A stretch of DNA of 64,000 nucleotides, taken from the NCBI RefSeq assembly GCF_001548395.1, contig NZ_AP017367.1:124001-188000 (forward strand). The letters run 5' to 3'. Below, piece by piece: positions 44,959 through 52,090 of this stretch. A program made the position numbers and the translations under genes. Numbering within the stretch: position 1 is the stretch's first letter; each line of letters begins with the position of its first letter. This DNA is from Leptolyngbya sp. O-77 (GTDB taxonomy: Bacteria; Cyanobacteriota; Cyanobacteriia; Elainellales; Elainellaceae). The notes below the pieces were generated by a model that saw nothing but the letters and a program-made list of their open reading frames with translations, was not told the DNA's origin and made no database searches.

Positions 44959-44965
44959 GATCGCC

Positions 44966-45085
44966 CTAGTTAAAGAAGTAGCTAGAAAAAAGGATGCCGA
45001 GCGTAAAGACTAGCAAAAGACCCAAGTACAAAGAGGTGCGGTTTAGCTCGACAGGCTGATTGTTTGGATTGGGTGTGCGCTCCAT
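44966..45085 (-). CDS. psbL: Photosystem II protein PsbL
   Basis: 39 residues: MERTPNPNNQPVELNRTSLY then the helix LGLLLVFTLGILFSSYFFN. The sequence is nearly invariant in cyanobacteria. PsbL sits near QA at the PSII dimer interface. GGAGAG precedes the ATG; the gene begins nine bases after psbF. Confidence 0.97.
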   Translation of the reverse strand: MERTPNPNNQPVELNRTSLYLGLLLVFTLGILFSSYFFN

Positions 45086-45094
45086 GATACTCTC

Positions 45095-45229
45095 CTATCG
45101 CTGGATAAACTGCATTGCGGCGATCGCCCCCAGGAAGAATACTGAGGGCACGGCTAGCGTGTGAACCGCCAGCCAGCGAACGGTAAAAATGGGGTAAGAA
45201 ACTGGTTGATTCGGGTTATTGCTCGTCAT
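45095..45229 (-). CDS. psbF: Cytochrome b559 beta subunit
   Basis: 44 residues with one helix. The haem-ligand His23 lies in VRWLAVHTLAVPSVFFLGAI. It pairs with PsbE to bind the b559 haem on the stromal side of PSII. A HIP1 octamer is embedded in the coding sequence (GAIAA codons). The gap to psbE is 16 bases. Confidence 0.97.
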   Translation of the reverse strand: MTSNNPNQPVSYPIFTVRWLAVHTLAVPSVFFLGAIAAMQFIQR

Positions 45230-45245
45230 AATAAGCCGTCACTTG

Positions 45246-45491
45246 CTACTTCAAAAATTCTTGGATTTGTTCTTTTGCCATGAACCGATCTCGCACAATG
45301 GGCAATTCCTGACGTTCTTGTGTGAAGTATTCATTCGGACGGGGCGTACCGAACACGTCGTAGGCCAAACCCGTGCTGACAAACAGCCACCCAGCAATAA
45401 ACAAAGCCGGAATGGTAATGCTGTGAATTACCCAGTACCGGATGCTTGTAACAATGTCTGAAAATGGACGTTCTCCAGTGCTACCAGCCAT
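45246..45491 (-). CDS. psbE: Cytochrome b559 alpha subunit
   Basis: 81 residues. His23 in SIRYWVIHSITIPALFIAGW is the haem ligand; the lumenal tail carries FGTPRPNEYFTQERQELPIV. Length and motifs match PsbE of other cyanobacteria. First gene of psbEFLJ; GGGAGGG lies six bases before the ATG, and a well-formed promoter lies further upstream. Confidence 0.97.
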   Translation of the reverse strand: MAGSTGERPFSDIVTSIRYWVIHSITIPALFIAGWLFVSTGLAYDVFGTPRPNEYFTQERQELPIVRDRFMAKEQIQEFLK

Positions 45492-45530
45492 TCAGATCCC
45501 TCCCAAAGAAACAACGAAATACTAACTTTC

Positions 45531-45559
45531 ATCATACGAGAGCAGGGGAAGAGTCACAA
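45531..45559 (-). promoter_or_regulatory. Sigma70-type promoter of psbE
   Basis: On the minus strand TTGTGA (45559-45554), a 17-base spacer and TATGAT (45536-45531), 40 bases before the psbE ATG. It lies between ycf48 and psbE, so psbEFLJ can be expressed apart from rubA-ycf48. Confidence 0.7.
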
Positions 45560-45608
45560 CCTTATGAACCTACCTCTTGTTCATCCTCGAAGTGAAATTT
45601 CTCTAAGC

Positions 45609-46634
45609 TCAAGCTGCCTTTGCTTTTGCGGCTGTGTCTGCATCGTAGCGCAACAGAGTCCCTTCCTGTCCAAGAATAAAGCCGCGATCGGGTGAATCGA
45701 ACACAATCCTATAGAAGTTAGAAGGCACATCTTCGACCGCGCGATCCTTCTGCCAAGTCTGTCCACCATCGTTGCTGTAAAGCAAGTTGCCGCTGCCACC
45801 CGCAACCCAAATCTCGTTAGGAGTCCGATAGGCTAGATCAAGCAAGCCCCAGCTTGTGGCAAACTCTGGTGCAACCTGCTCTCCCCAGGCTTCGTAATCT
45901 TCAGAATCGCTGAACTGTACCAGCCCGCCCCGCGCCAGCAGCCACAGCCGACCATCCTTCGCAAAGCCCATATTTTGCAGGCGACGGGAACTAGTGCGGT
46001 TGTGGGGCTGCCAAGCATCTTGACCCGGCTCCCAGGTGGAATAGAAGTTTCCACGGGCCGAAACCGCCACATAGCGTCCATCGTCCGACCGAGAGATGTT
46101 GCGAACCACGCCGACTGCTTCCTGCACCATTGCCTGCCAAGAGCGTCCGCCATCCTTGGTCTGGTAGATGGCTCCGATATCAGTGGTCATTTCAGCGGTA
46201 TTGGGGCCGAGCGCTTTCACCGTGTTTGGCGAACCCGGTAGCTGGGCGCTCAGCGGCACCCGCAGCCAGGATTTGCCGCCATCGGTCGTGTGCAGCAAGA
46301 TCGAGGGTTGCCCCGCAATCCAGCCTTCCTCTCCAGCAAAGCTGACGGATGTGAAGCTGTAGGACAGATCATCGCCCAGATCGAGCGATCGCAGTTCCCA
46401 GGTTTTTCCACCGTCCTGCGTTTCCAGCAGCGTTGCCGATTTGCCCACTAGCCAACCGTGAGGCGAATTGCCAACAAACGCCACGTCTGAGAGCGTCGCA
46501 GTAGTTGGCAACTCGACCACCTGCCAGGGATTAAAGCTCATCGATGGCAGGTAGCCCCGCGAGCATCCGGTAGACAGGATCAGGACTGCCAGCAAAATGA
46601 AAATGCGTCGGAAGGAGAGGAAAAGTCGATTCAT
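45609..46634 (-). CDS. ycf48: Photosystem II assembly factor Ycf48 (lipoprotein)
   Basis: 341 residues. A lipoprotein signal with lipobox Cys24 (LILSTGCSRG) is followed by a seven-bladed propeller of BNR-like repeats (TQDGGKTWELRSLDL, HTTDGGKSWLRVPLS, TKDGGRSWQAM, SNDGGQTWQKDRAV). The Arg-rich face, with its TSSRRLQN segment, is present. It binds early PSII intermediates containing D1 in the lumen. It lies directly upstream of psbEFLJ and downstream of rubA, the usual cyanobacterial order. Confidence 0.96.
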   Translation of the reverse strand: MNRLFLSFRRIFILLAVLILSTGCSRGYLPSMSFNPWQVVELPTTATLSDVAFVGNSPHGWLVGKSATLLETQDGGKTWELRSLDLGDDLSYSFTSVSFAGEEGWIAGQPSILLHTTDGGKSWLRVPLSAQLPGSPNTVKALGPNTAEMTTDIGAIYQTKDGGRSWQAMVQEAVGVVRNISRSDDGRYVAVSARGNFYSTWEPGQDAWQPHNRTSSRRLQNMGFAKDGRLWLLARGGLVQFSDSEDYEAWGEQVAPEFATSWGLLDLAYRTPNEIWVAGGSGNLLYSNDGGQTWQKDRAVEDVPSNFYRIVFDSPDRGFILGQEGTLLRYDADTAAKAKAA

Positions 46635-46773
46635 CGAACTGTTGGGCGCTGTGCGCGTTGGCTAACGTTGAATAGGAGTTTCACTGAGGAGTTTGGGGCT
46701 GGAATACCTCTGAAGCGGGCTTGTCGAGTGGAGTCGCCAGAGCGGAGTCGCTATATGTGGCTCCAAACTTTTC

Positions 46774-47124
46774 CTACTGCAAGCCGTAGAGGCTGAGGAA
46801 AAACAGAACGGCGATCGCCAGCCCACCAAAAATCAGCAAATTCTTCTGACCCGGTGTGAGCGTGTTCACGCCAAATCCGTAGCCCAGGTTCTCCTTGAAG
46901 CCAGAAGGGCTGCCCGCTGGCCCGATGTTTGTAAACCGAGCGGTGCGGGCCCCGCAAACGGGACAGCGCCAGTCAGTCGGCAGTTCTTCAAATGGGGTTC
47001 CGGCTGTAATTTTGCCCAGGCTATCGCCTTTGACTGGCTCATAGATATAGCCACAAGCGCCGCACTCGTGGCGGTCGAGCGTCCTTGGATCGATTGCCTC
47101 TGCACTGCTTTCTACACCACTCAT
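46774..47124 (-). CDS. rubA: Membrane-anchored rubredoxin RubA
   Basis: 116 residues from ATG 47124. Iron ligands are two pairs, HECGACGY (Cys21, Cys24) and WRCPVCGA (Cys54, Cys57). A linker with GFKENLGYGFGVNTLTPG leads to a C-terminal helix (LLIFGGLAIAVLFFLSLYG). This is the thylakoid rubredoxin needed for photosystem assembly. The frame stays open upstream to 47673 but that part is antisense to lspA and not coding. GGGGAGG lies about 11 bases before the start. Confidence 0.95.
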   Translation of the reverse strand: MSGVESSAEAIDPRTLDRHECGACGYIYEPVKGDSLGKITAGTPFEELPTDWRCPVCGARTARFTNIGPAGSPSGFKENLGYGFGVNTLTPGQKNLLIFGGLAIAVLFFLSLYGLQ

Positions 47125-47205
47125 CGCTCTACGGGCCTCCCCTGGCCAAGATGAGAATTTATGTAAATGATTATGACACAGTGGGGGATCGGCGGAGGGG
47201 GGTAC

Positions 47206-47264
47206 GAAGAAGGAAGAAGGAAGAAGGAAGAAGGAAGAAGGAAGAAGGAAGAAGGAAGAAGGAA
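47206..47264. repeat. Heptanucleotide tandem repeat, about eight copies
   Basis: Head-to-tail GAAGGAA units between rubA and lspA. Short tandemly repeated heptamers are known from filamentous cyanobacteria. It abuts a 90-bp miniature element. Confidence 0.85.
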
Positions 47265-47265
47265 T

Positions 47266-47355
47266 AGGACTTACGCAGTTGGACAATTTCTCGCGGGCTG
47301 TGCCTATGAGAAATTGTCCAAAACCCAAAGAGCTTCTCGCAAGGGCGCAAGTCCT
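47266..47355. mobile_element. 90-bp miniature element, family B, copy 1
   Basis: Ends AGGACTTACGCA and TGCGCAAGTCCT-like (GGCGCAAGTCCT) form inverted repeats. The reverse complement aligns over its full 90 bases with the copy at 54694-54783, most positions identical. An internal stem ACAATTTCTC...GAGAAATTGT is present. Confidence 0.75.
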
Positions 47356-47399
47356 GACGAAGAAGGAAAACCGAAGAAGGAAGGTGATGCGCTGGGTGT

Positions 47400-47885
47400 T
47401 CAGGATTTTTTGTCGCTGCTGCTGGGGCCGAAGGCGACGAAGAGCAGGCAGAGGATGCCCAGGTTGATGAAGACATCGGCAAAGTTGAAGATGGGGAACC
47501 GGATCAGGCGAAAGTCCAGGAAATCGATCACTTCTCCCAGCATGAAGCGGTCGATGCCGTTGCCAACTGCGCCTGCCATGATCAGCCCGTAGCCCAACTG
47601 CTCCCAGCGAGGTAGCCGTGCGCCCCAAATTGCCAGCGCTGCTAGGGCCAGGCTGACCCCCAGCGACAGCCATCGCAGCCAGCTTCCATCTTCGCTAAAC
47701 CAACTAAAGGCCGCGCCTTTGTTGGTGACGTAGGTGATGTGAAACACGCCGGCCCAGAGCGGGATGGTTTGGGGTGGATCGGTGAGCGTCATGTTTTGGG
47801 CGATCGCCATCTTGGTGATCTGGTCAAACACGACCCCCAACACGGCTGCTGCCCAAAAGAGAAAGTTTTTAATCGGCATGGTCAT
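47400..47885 (-). CDS. lspA: Lipoprotein signal peptidase (signal peptidase II)
   Basis: 161 residues with four membrane helices. Family boxes: FDQITKMAIAQNM, TYVTNKGAAFSWF, GAVGNGIDRFMLGEVIDF (catalytic Asp in GIDR) and FNFADVFINLGI (second catalytic Asp). It cleaves prolipoproteins before the lipid-modified Cys, and several lipoproteins of this window (Ycf48, ZnuA, the amino-acid binding protein) would be substrates. It lies 78 bases downstream of bioY on the same strand. Confidence 0.95.
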   Translation of the reverse strand: MTMPIKNFLFWAAAVLGVVFDQITKMAIAQNMTLTDPPQTIPLWAGVFHITYVTNKGAAFSWFSEDGSWLRWLSLGVSLALAALAIWGARLPRWEQLGYGLIMAGAVGNGIDRFMLGEVIDFLDFRLIRFPIFNFADVFINLGILCLLFVAFGPSSSDKKS

Positions 47886-47963
47886 TTTGGTTAAGTCAAG
47901 CGCAGCCAGAGAGAAGTGGAGAGCCGTCGCGCGAAGGGTCAGTCGGCAAAATCGGAGTTCGCG

Positions 47964-48626
47964 TTAATAAAACAGCAGATGACGCAGGGCAAAGGAGATG
48001 ACCGTGACGGCGCACAAAATTGCCAGTTGCCCCAGGAGTGGCTGGAGGGAATGCAGGATGAGAAGCTGGCCCAGCGGCAGCGTGGGAGCCAGGAGCCAGT
48101 TGCTGGAATGGGCGATCGCCAAATAGGTCATGCCTACCAGATGCACCGTTACCAGTCCACACAGACAGCTAAAGGCCAGCGATTCTAGGCGAGGCGGCAC
48201 GCGAAACGCCAGCGCTCCACAAATCCACGCACCAGGGATAAACCCCAGCAAATAGCCAAAACTAGGGCGGTGAATATACTCTAGCCCGCCGCCTTGGGCA
48301 AAGATATTGAACCACGTCAGCCCCAGCAGCACATAAGCAATCTGAGACATAGCCGCCGCGTTGCGCCCCCCCAGACACCCCACCAGCAGGACTGCCCCAA
48401 GCTGAAACGTGACTCCCAGTGAGTGCGTTTGCAGCCCGCTGTGTCCCCACTCCCACGGGACATTGGTAATTGAAGCCCGAAGAAACGTGCCGCCAATTGT
48501 CAGCGCCAACCCGATCAGGGCCCAAAGCAAGTCGGTAGGGGCGATGATGCGACGCACAGGCAGCCTGGGGGTGGAAAATGGCAGCGGATGGAGACGGGTT
48601 CTTCGATGTGTCAAGCGGTTGCCCAA
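47964..48626 (-). CDS. bioY: Biotin transporter S component BioY
   Basis: 220 residues with about six membrane helices. TDLLWALIGLALTIGGTFLR, FQLGAVLLVGCLGGRNAAAM, QIAYVLLGLTWFNIFAQGGG and PSFGYLLGFIPGAWICGALA match BioY, the substrate-binding S unit of ECF biotin uptake. The start is unclear: TTG 48626 keeps a 35-residue basic extension, while GTG at 48557 (before RRIIAPTDLLW) would match the usual family start. No ECF ATPase is nearby, so a shared energy module or solitary action is implied. Confidence 0.88.
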   Translation of the reverse strand: MGNRLTHRRTRLHPLPFSTPRLPVRRIIAPTDLLWALIGLALTIGGTFLRASITNVPWEWGHSGLQTHSLGVTFQLGAVLLVGCLGGRNAAAMSQIAYVLLGLTWFNIFAQGGGLEYIHRPSFGYLLGFIPGAWICGALAFRVPPRLESLAFSCLCGLVTVHLVGMTYLAIAHSSNWLLAPTLPLGQLLILHSLQPLLGQLAILCAVTVISFALRHLLFY

Positions 48627-48727
48627 AACCTCAGACTCTATAGTAAGCCCGAACGAGAAATAGAATTAATCTGGATTTTTGGATTTTGGGTTTGGCAGAC
48701 AAATAGTTGAGATATTTAGTGGCTGGG

Positions 48728-49708
48728 TTAGCGCCGGGACGGGGATGGGGGGCGGCGACTAGCCGTGAGGGCGGCAGGGCGACGGCGCGGAATTTCGTGG
48801 GTGTAAAAATCTTGCGCCATGAGGGTGTTTGGGAAAATAGCGCGGGCCTCGGTGAGCAAATCTTCGAGGGCGATCGCATTTCCAGGGGCATAGCGCGGGC
48901 TGAAATGGGTCATGATTAGCTGCTGTACGCCCGCATTCAGCGCCACCTGCGCCGCCATCGTGGAGGTGGAATGGAGCCGCTGATAGGCCAGGTCGGCATC
49001 TTGATGGGCAAATGTCGCTTCGTGAACCAGCACATCGGCATCCCGCGCCAGTTCTACCGCACTGTCGCAATAAATCGTGTCCGTGCAATAGACAAACTTG
49101 CGCCCGATCTGCACCTCGCCGCAGAGGTCTGCGCCATTAATCTGGCGGCCGTCGGGCAGCGTCACCACTTCCCCCCGTTTCAGCCGACCATAGAGCGGCC
49201 CGGCGGGAATGCCCAGCGCCTCGGCTTGCTCTACGTTGAACCGGCCGGGCCGGTCTTTTTCTGACACGCGATAGCCAAAGGCCGGGACGCGGTGCGTCAG
49301 CGCCTCGCAGCTCACCACATACTCGGCATCTTCAAACACCACGCCCGGTTCGACCGTGTGAACCTTGACGGGATAGGAGAAGTGGGTCTGGGAATAGCGA
49401 CCACAGGCCCGCAAATAGTCCTCCAGTTTCGGTGGGCCATAGACATCGATGCGCGTGGGGTTGCCCGCCAGCCCAATGCTCGACAGCAGCCCCATCAGCC
49501 CGTAGATGTGGTCGCCGTGCATGTGGGTGATGAAAATGCGGCTAATCTGGCTGATGCGGATATCGCTCCGCAAAATCTGGTGCTGAGTCCCTTCGCCACA
49601 GTCAAACAGCCAGGTTTCTGCCCGCTGCGGCAGTTGCAGCGCGATGCTCGACACATTGCGCGATCGCGTTGGCACCCCCGAACTGGTTCCCAAAAATGTA
49701 ATTTGCAA
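48728..49708 (-). CDS. rnz: Ribonuclease Z
   Basis: 326 residues, metallo-beta-lactamase fold. MQITFLGTSSGVPTRSRNVS opens the protein. The zinc motif is FITHMHGDHIYGLMGL; further ligands lie in YCTDTIYCDSAVELARDADV, VHEATFAHQ and LIMTHFSPRYA. It removes the 3' trailer of tRNA precursors in the cytosol. The last 20 residues (RRRPAALTASRRPPSPSRR) are a basic tail. Start ATG matches the family N-terminus. Confidence 0.96.
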   Translation of the reverse strand: MQITFLGTSSGVPTRSRNVSSIALQLPQRAETWLFDCGEGTQHQILRSDIRISQISRIFITHMHGDHIYGLMGLLSSIGLAGNPTRIDVYGPPKLEDYLRACGRYSQTHFSYPVKVHTVEPGVVFEDAEYVVSCEALTHRVPAFGYRVSEKDRPGRFNVEQAEALGIPAGPLYGRLKRGEVVTLPDGRQINGADLCGEVQIGRKFVYCTDTIYCDSAVELARDADVLVHEATFAHQDADLAYQRLHSTSTMAAQVALNAGVQQLIMTHFSPRYAPGNAIALEDLLTEARAIFPNTLMAQDFYTHEIPRRRPAALTASRRPPSPSRR

Positions 49709-49918
49709 AGCCCGATTTCATCCCCTACGCTCAATGTGTTTTGTATCCGGCTGGGCAAGTCAGTTGCAAGCTGTATGACTTGCCTAAGGCTTCCCTCTCA
49801 ACTTTCATATTGCACCAATCTCACAGGCTTCTGGGTCTTGTGCTGATGCTAGATTCCGTTCTTCTAAAAGCCTTGAAGATTCGGAGGCATCCAATCAAAC
49901 CTTAATCTCCAACTCCCG

Positions 49919-51319
49919 CTATAGCTTGAGGATTAGCCGGGCCACGTTTAAGTAAATCATCACGCCCAGGACATCGACAAACGTGGTGATGAATGGGGCC
50001 GACATGAGGGCGGGGTCGAACCCTAGCCGCTGGAACAGGAAGGGTAGGCTGGAGCCTGCTATCGAGGCCAGGACGGAAATGCTCACTAGACTCGTACCAA
50101 CGGCGATCGCCACTACGAGATTACCCTGCAACAGGTATGCCCACAGCAACACGACCGCGCCCAGCATGATGCCCAGAAACGCCCCGGCGATCGCCTCTCG
50201 TCCGATCACCGCCCAGGGTTTGGTGGAGCGCAGTTCGTCGGTATTCAGCCCGCGAATGATGACGGTAGACGACTGTGCGCCCACGTTGCCGCCTGTGCCA
50301 ATCAGCAGCGGGATAAACGCCGTTAGGGCCACCACCTGCTCCAGTACGTCCTGCTGGCTGCGAATCACGGCACTCGTCCCCGTGTTGGTAATCAGCAGCA
50401 CCAGCAGCCAGACCACCCGCCGCCGCGCCACCGTCAGCAGATTGGTCTGAAAATAGCTGGCATCGCCCGACTGCACGCCGCCCAGTTGGTAGATTTCTTT
50501 GGTGGCCTCGGCTTCCAGCACGTCCAGCACGTCGTCTACCGTGACGATGCCCACCAGCCGCCGCTCGGCATCCACCACGGGCAGCGCCAAAAAGTCGTAC
50601 CGCTGAATCAGCCGCGCCACGTCTTCTTGGGCCGTGTCGGTTTGCACGCTGACCACCTCGCGCACCATGATGTCGCCGATCGTCTGCTCTGGCTGGGCCA
50701 CCACCAGGTCGCGCAGGGAGAGGATGCCCGTCAGCCGCCGGGAGCCGTCCGTGACGTAGAGGTAATAGATCATTTCGCTGGCGCGGGCGAGGCTGCGGAT
50801 GTGCGCGAGCGCCTGGGTTGCGTCCCACCCTTCCTCTAGGGAAAGGTATTCGGGGGTCATGATGCGCCCAGCGGTGCCCGGTTCATAGCCCAACAGCAGG
50901 GCCGTTGCGCCACGCTCCTTGGGACTAAGCTGCGACAGTAGCCGCGTCACGACCTTGGCGGGCAGCTCGTCGAACAGGCGGGCGCGGTCGTCGGGCGACA
51001 TCTGCTCCACGATATCCAGTACATCCTGGCCGCGAAATTCTTCGATCAGCGATTGCTGTACCTCCAGGTCGAGGTATTCGTACACCTCAATGGCTTCGTC
51101 CTTGGGTAACAGGCGAAAGGCGATCGCCTGGAGGGGGTTGGGCAAATCTTCAATCGCTTCGGCAATGTCGGCTGGCTGCGCAGGCACGAGGAGGGCTTTG
51201 GCATCCGGCAGGTTATTGGCTTCTAGCAATAACTGGAGTTGCGACCGCACGATGGGACGCAACTCAGTTTGGGAAAGGCTTGGGGAACCTGATGGAGACT
51301 CGTCTTTAAGAGCGGTCAA
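49919..51319 (-). CDS. mgtE: Magnesium transporter MgtE
   Basis: 466 residues. The N domain (about 40-150, helical superhelix) has PADIAEAIEDLP and MSPDDRARLFDELPAKVV. Two CBS motifs follow (MTPEYLSLEEGWDATQALAH; MVREVVSVQTDTAQEDVARL), then five membrane helices with the pore segment LIGTGGNVGAQSSTVIIRGL. The channel imports Mg and is gated by Mg binding to the cytosolic domain. Length and motifs are canonical. Downstream of it, toward 49710, nothing recognisable. Confidence 0.95.
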   Translation of the reverse strand: MTALKDESPSGSPSLSQTELRPIVRSQLQLLLEANNLPDAKALLVPAQPADIAEAIEDLPNPLQAIAFRLLPKDEAIEVYEYLDLEVQQSLIEEFRGQDVLDIVEQMSPDDRARLFDELPAKVVTRLLSQLSPKERGATALLLGYEPGTAGRIMTPEYLSLEEGWDATQALAHIRSLARASEMIYYLYVTDGSRRLTGILSLRDLVVAQPEQTIGDIMVREVVSVQTDTAQEDVARLIQRYDFLALPVVDAERRLVGIVTVDDVLDVLEAEATKEIYQLGGVQSGDASYFQTNLLTVARRRVVWLLVLLITNTGTSAVIRSQQDVLEQVVALTAFIPLLIGTGGNVGAQSSTVIIRGLNTDELRSTKPWAVIGREAIAGAFLGIMLGAVVLLWAYLLQGNLVVAIAVGTSLVSISVLASIAGSSLPFLFQRLGFDPALMSAPFITTFVDVLGVMIYLNVARLILKL

Positions 51320-51519
51320 GGGCGTTTGAAAAAGCGGAGTAGGGTAGGACTGGCAGATGAGCTTGGGCGATCGCGCTGGCTCTCGCTTGCTCCCTCAGTG
51401 TAAAACGAGTGGGTAGAACGAGTGGGTAGAACGAGTGGCAAGCAGTGGGGCGATCGCCCTCAACGGCTGAAACTACACCGGTCGGCTGCTAGCAGACTTT
51501 CGGCGGCGGTTGGTGTTGT

Positions 51520-51783
51520 CGCCAGAATCGGGCGACTGCCCAGCAGATGTGGCATGTGCCCTATCGCGGTGAGTTGAAGCGGTTCTGTCTCCAGGCAAAG
51601 GTGATGGAACTGCTGGTGATTGATCTGGACGTGATTGCTGATAGTTCAAAACAAACCCATGTCTCTGGTCTGAAAGCAGAAAGAATCGTTCGTCTACCTC
51701 AAGCTAGAGGGATTTTGACCCAACGGCTTGCTCATCCCTCCTCATTGTTGGAATTAGACCTGATTAAGCATCTGTGGAGCTTC
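51520..51783 (+). pseudogene. Fragment of an AraC-family regulator
   Basis: The frame reads VPYRGELKRFCLQAKVMELL, then LKAERIVRLPQARGILTQRL and HPSSLLEL, which matches the linker and first helix of cyanobacterial AraC-type regulators (...YxGxxKRxxLxxKxxELL ... IxxAxxIL...PPSLLELA). The N-terminal ligand domain and the helix-turn-helix remainder are missing, and the frame ends shortly after. The flanking 51320-51519 and 51784-52090 show nothing coding. Confidence 0.68.
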
Positions 51784-52090
51784 TAGGCATTTCATTCAGA
51801 TTGCTACTCAAGAGAATTTCGTGAAATTTGCTGGGAACGGACGGGCGGTTGAATACGTCTCGGTCACTTTCTGGAATCAGTGAAATGCCCGTTATTGGGT
51901 TGAATTTTGGGTTGAATTGTCAATCCTGTCTTGATCCTGTCCCGATAGGAATTTTCCTGAGGCGAAGAACTGAGTAGTGCGATCGCCCCGTTTCTCACCC
52001 GCCTCGTTCTCGCTATCCAGCCTGCAACAAGCCTGCAACAAGCCTTCGACCGTCCACATCTCACCGCTGCCGTTCTTGCCGTTCCCTCCC

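Noticed and set aside
47125..47673. Upstream extension of the rubA reading frame to a 299-residue protein
   Set aside because: It runs antisense-like through lspA and the heptamer array; the conserved rubredoxin starts at ATG 47124 behind a ribosome site.
49919..51319. tRNA-like TTCGAACCC string in mgtE
   Set aside because: It is a chance match inside a well-conserved coding region and no cloverleaf can be drawn around it.
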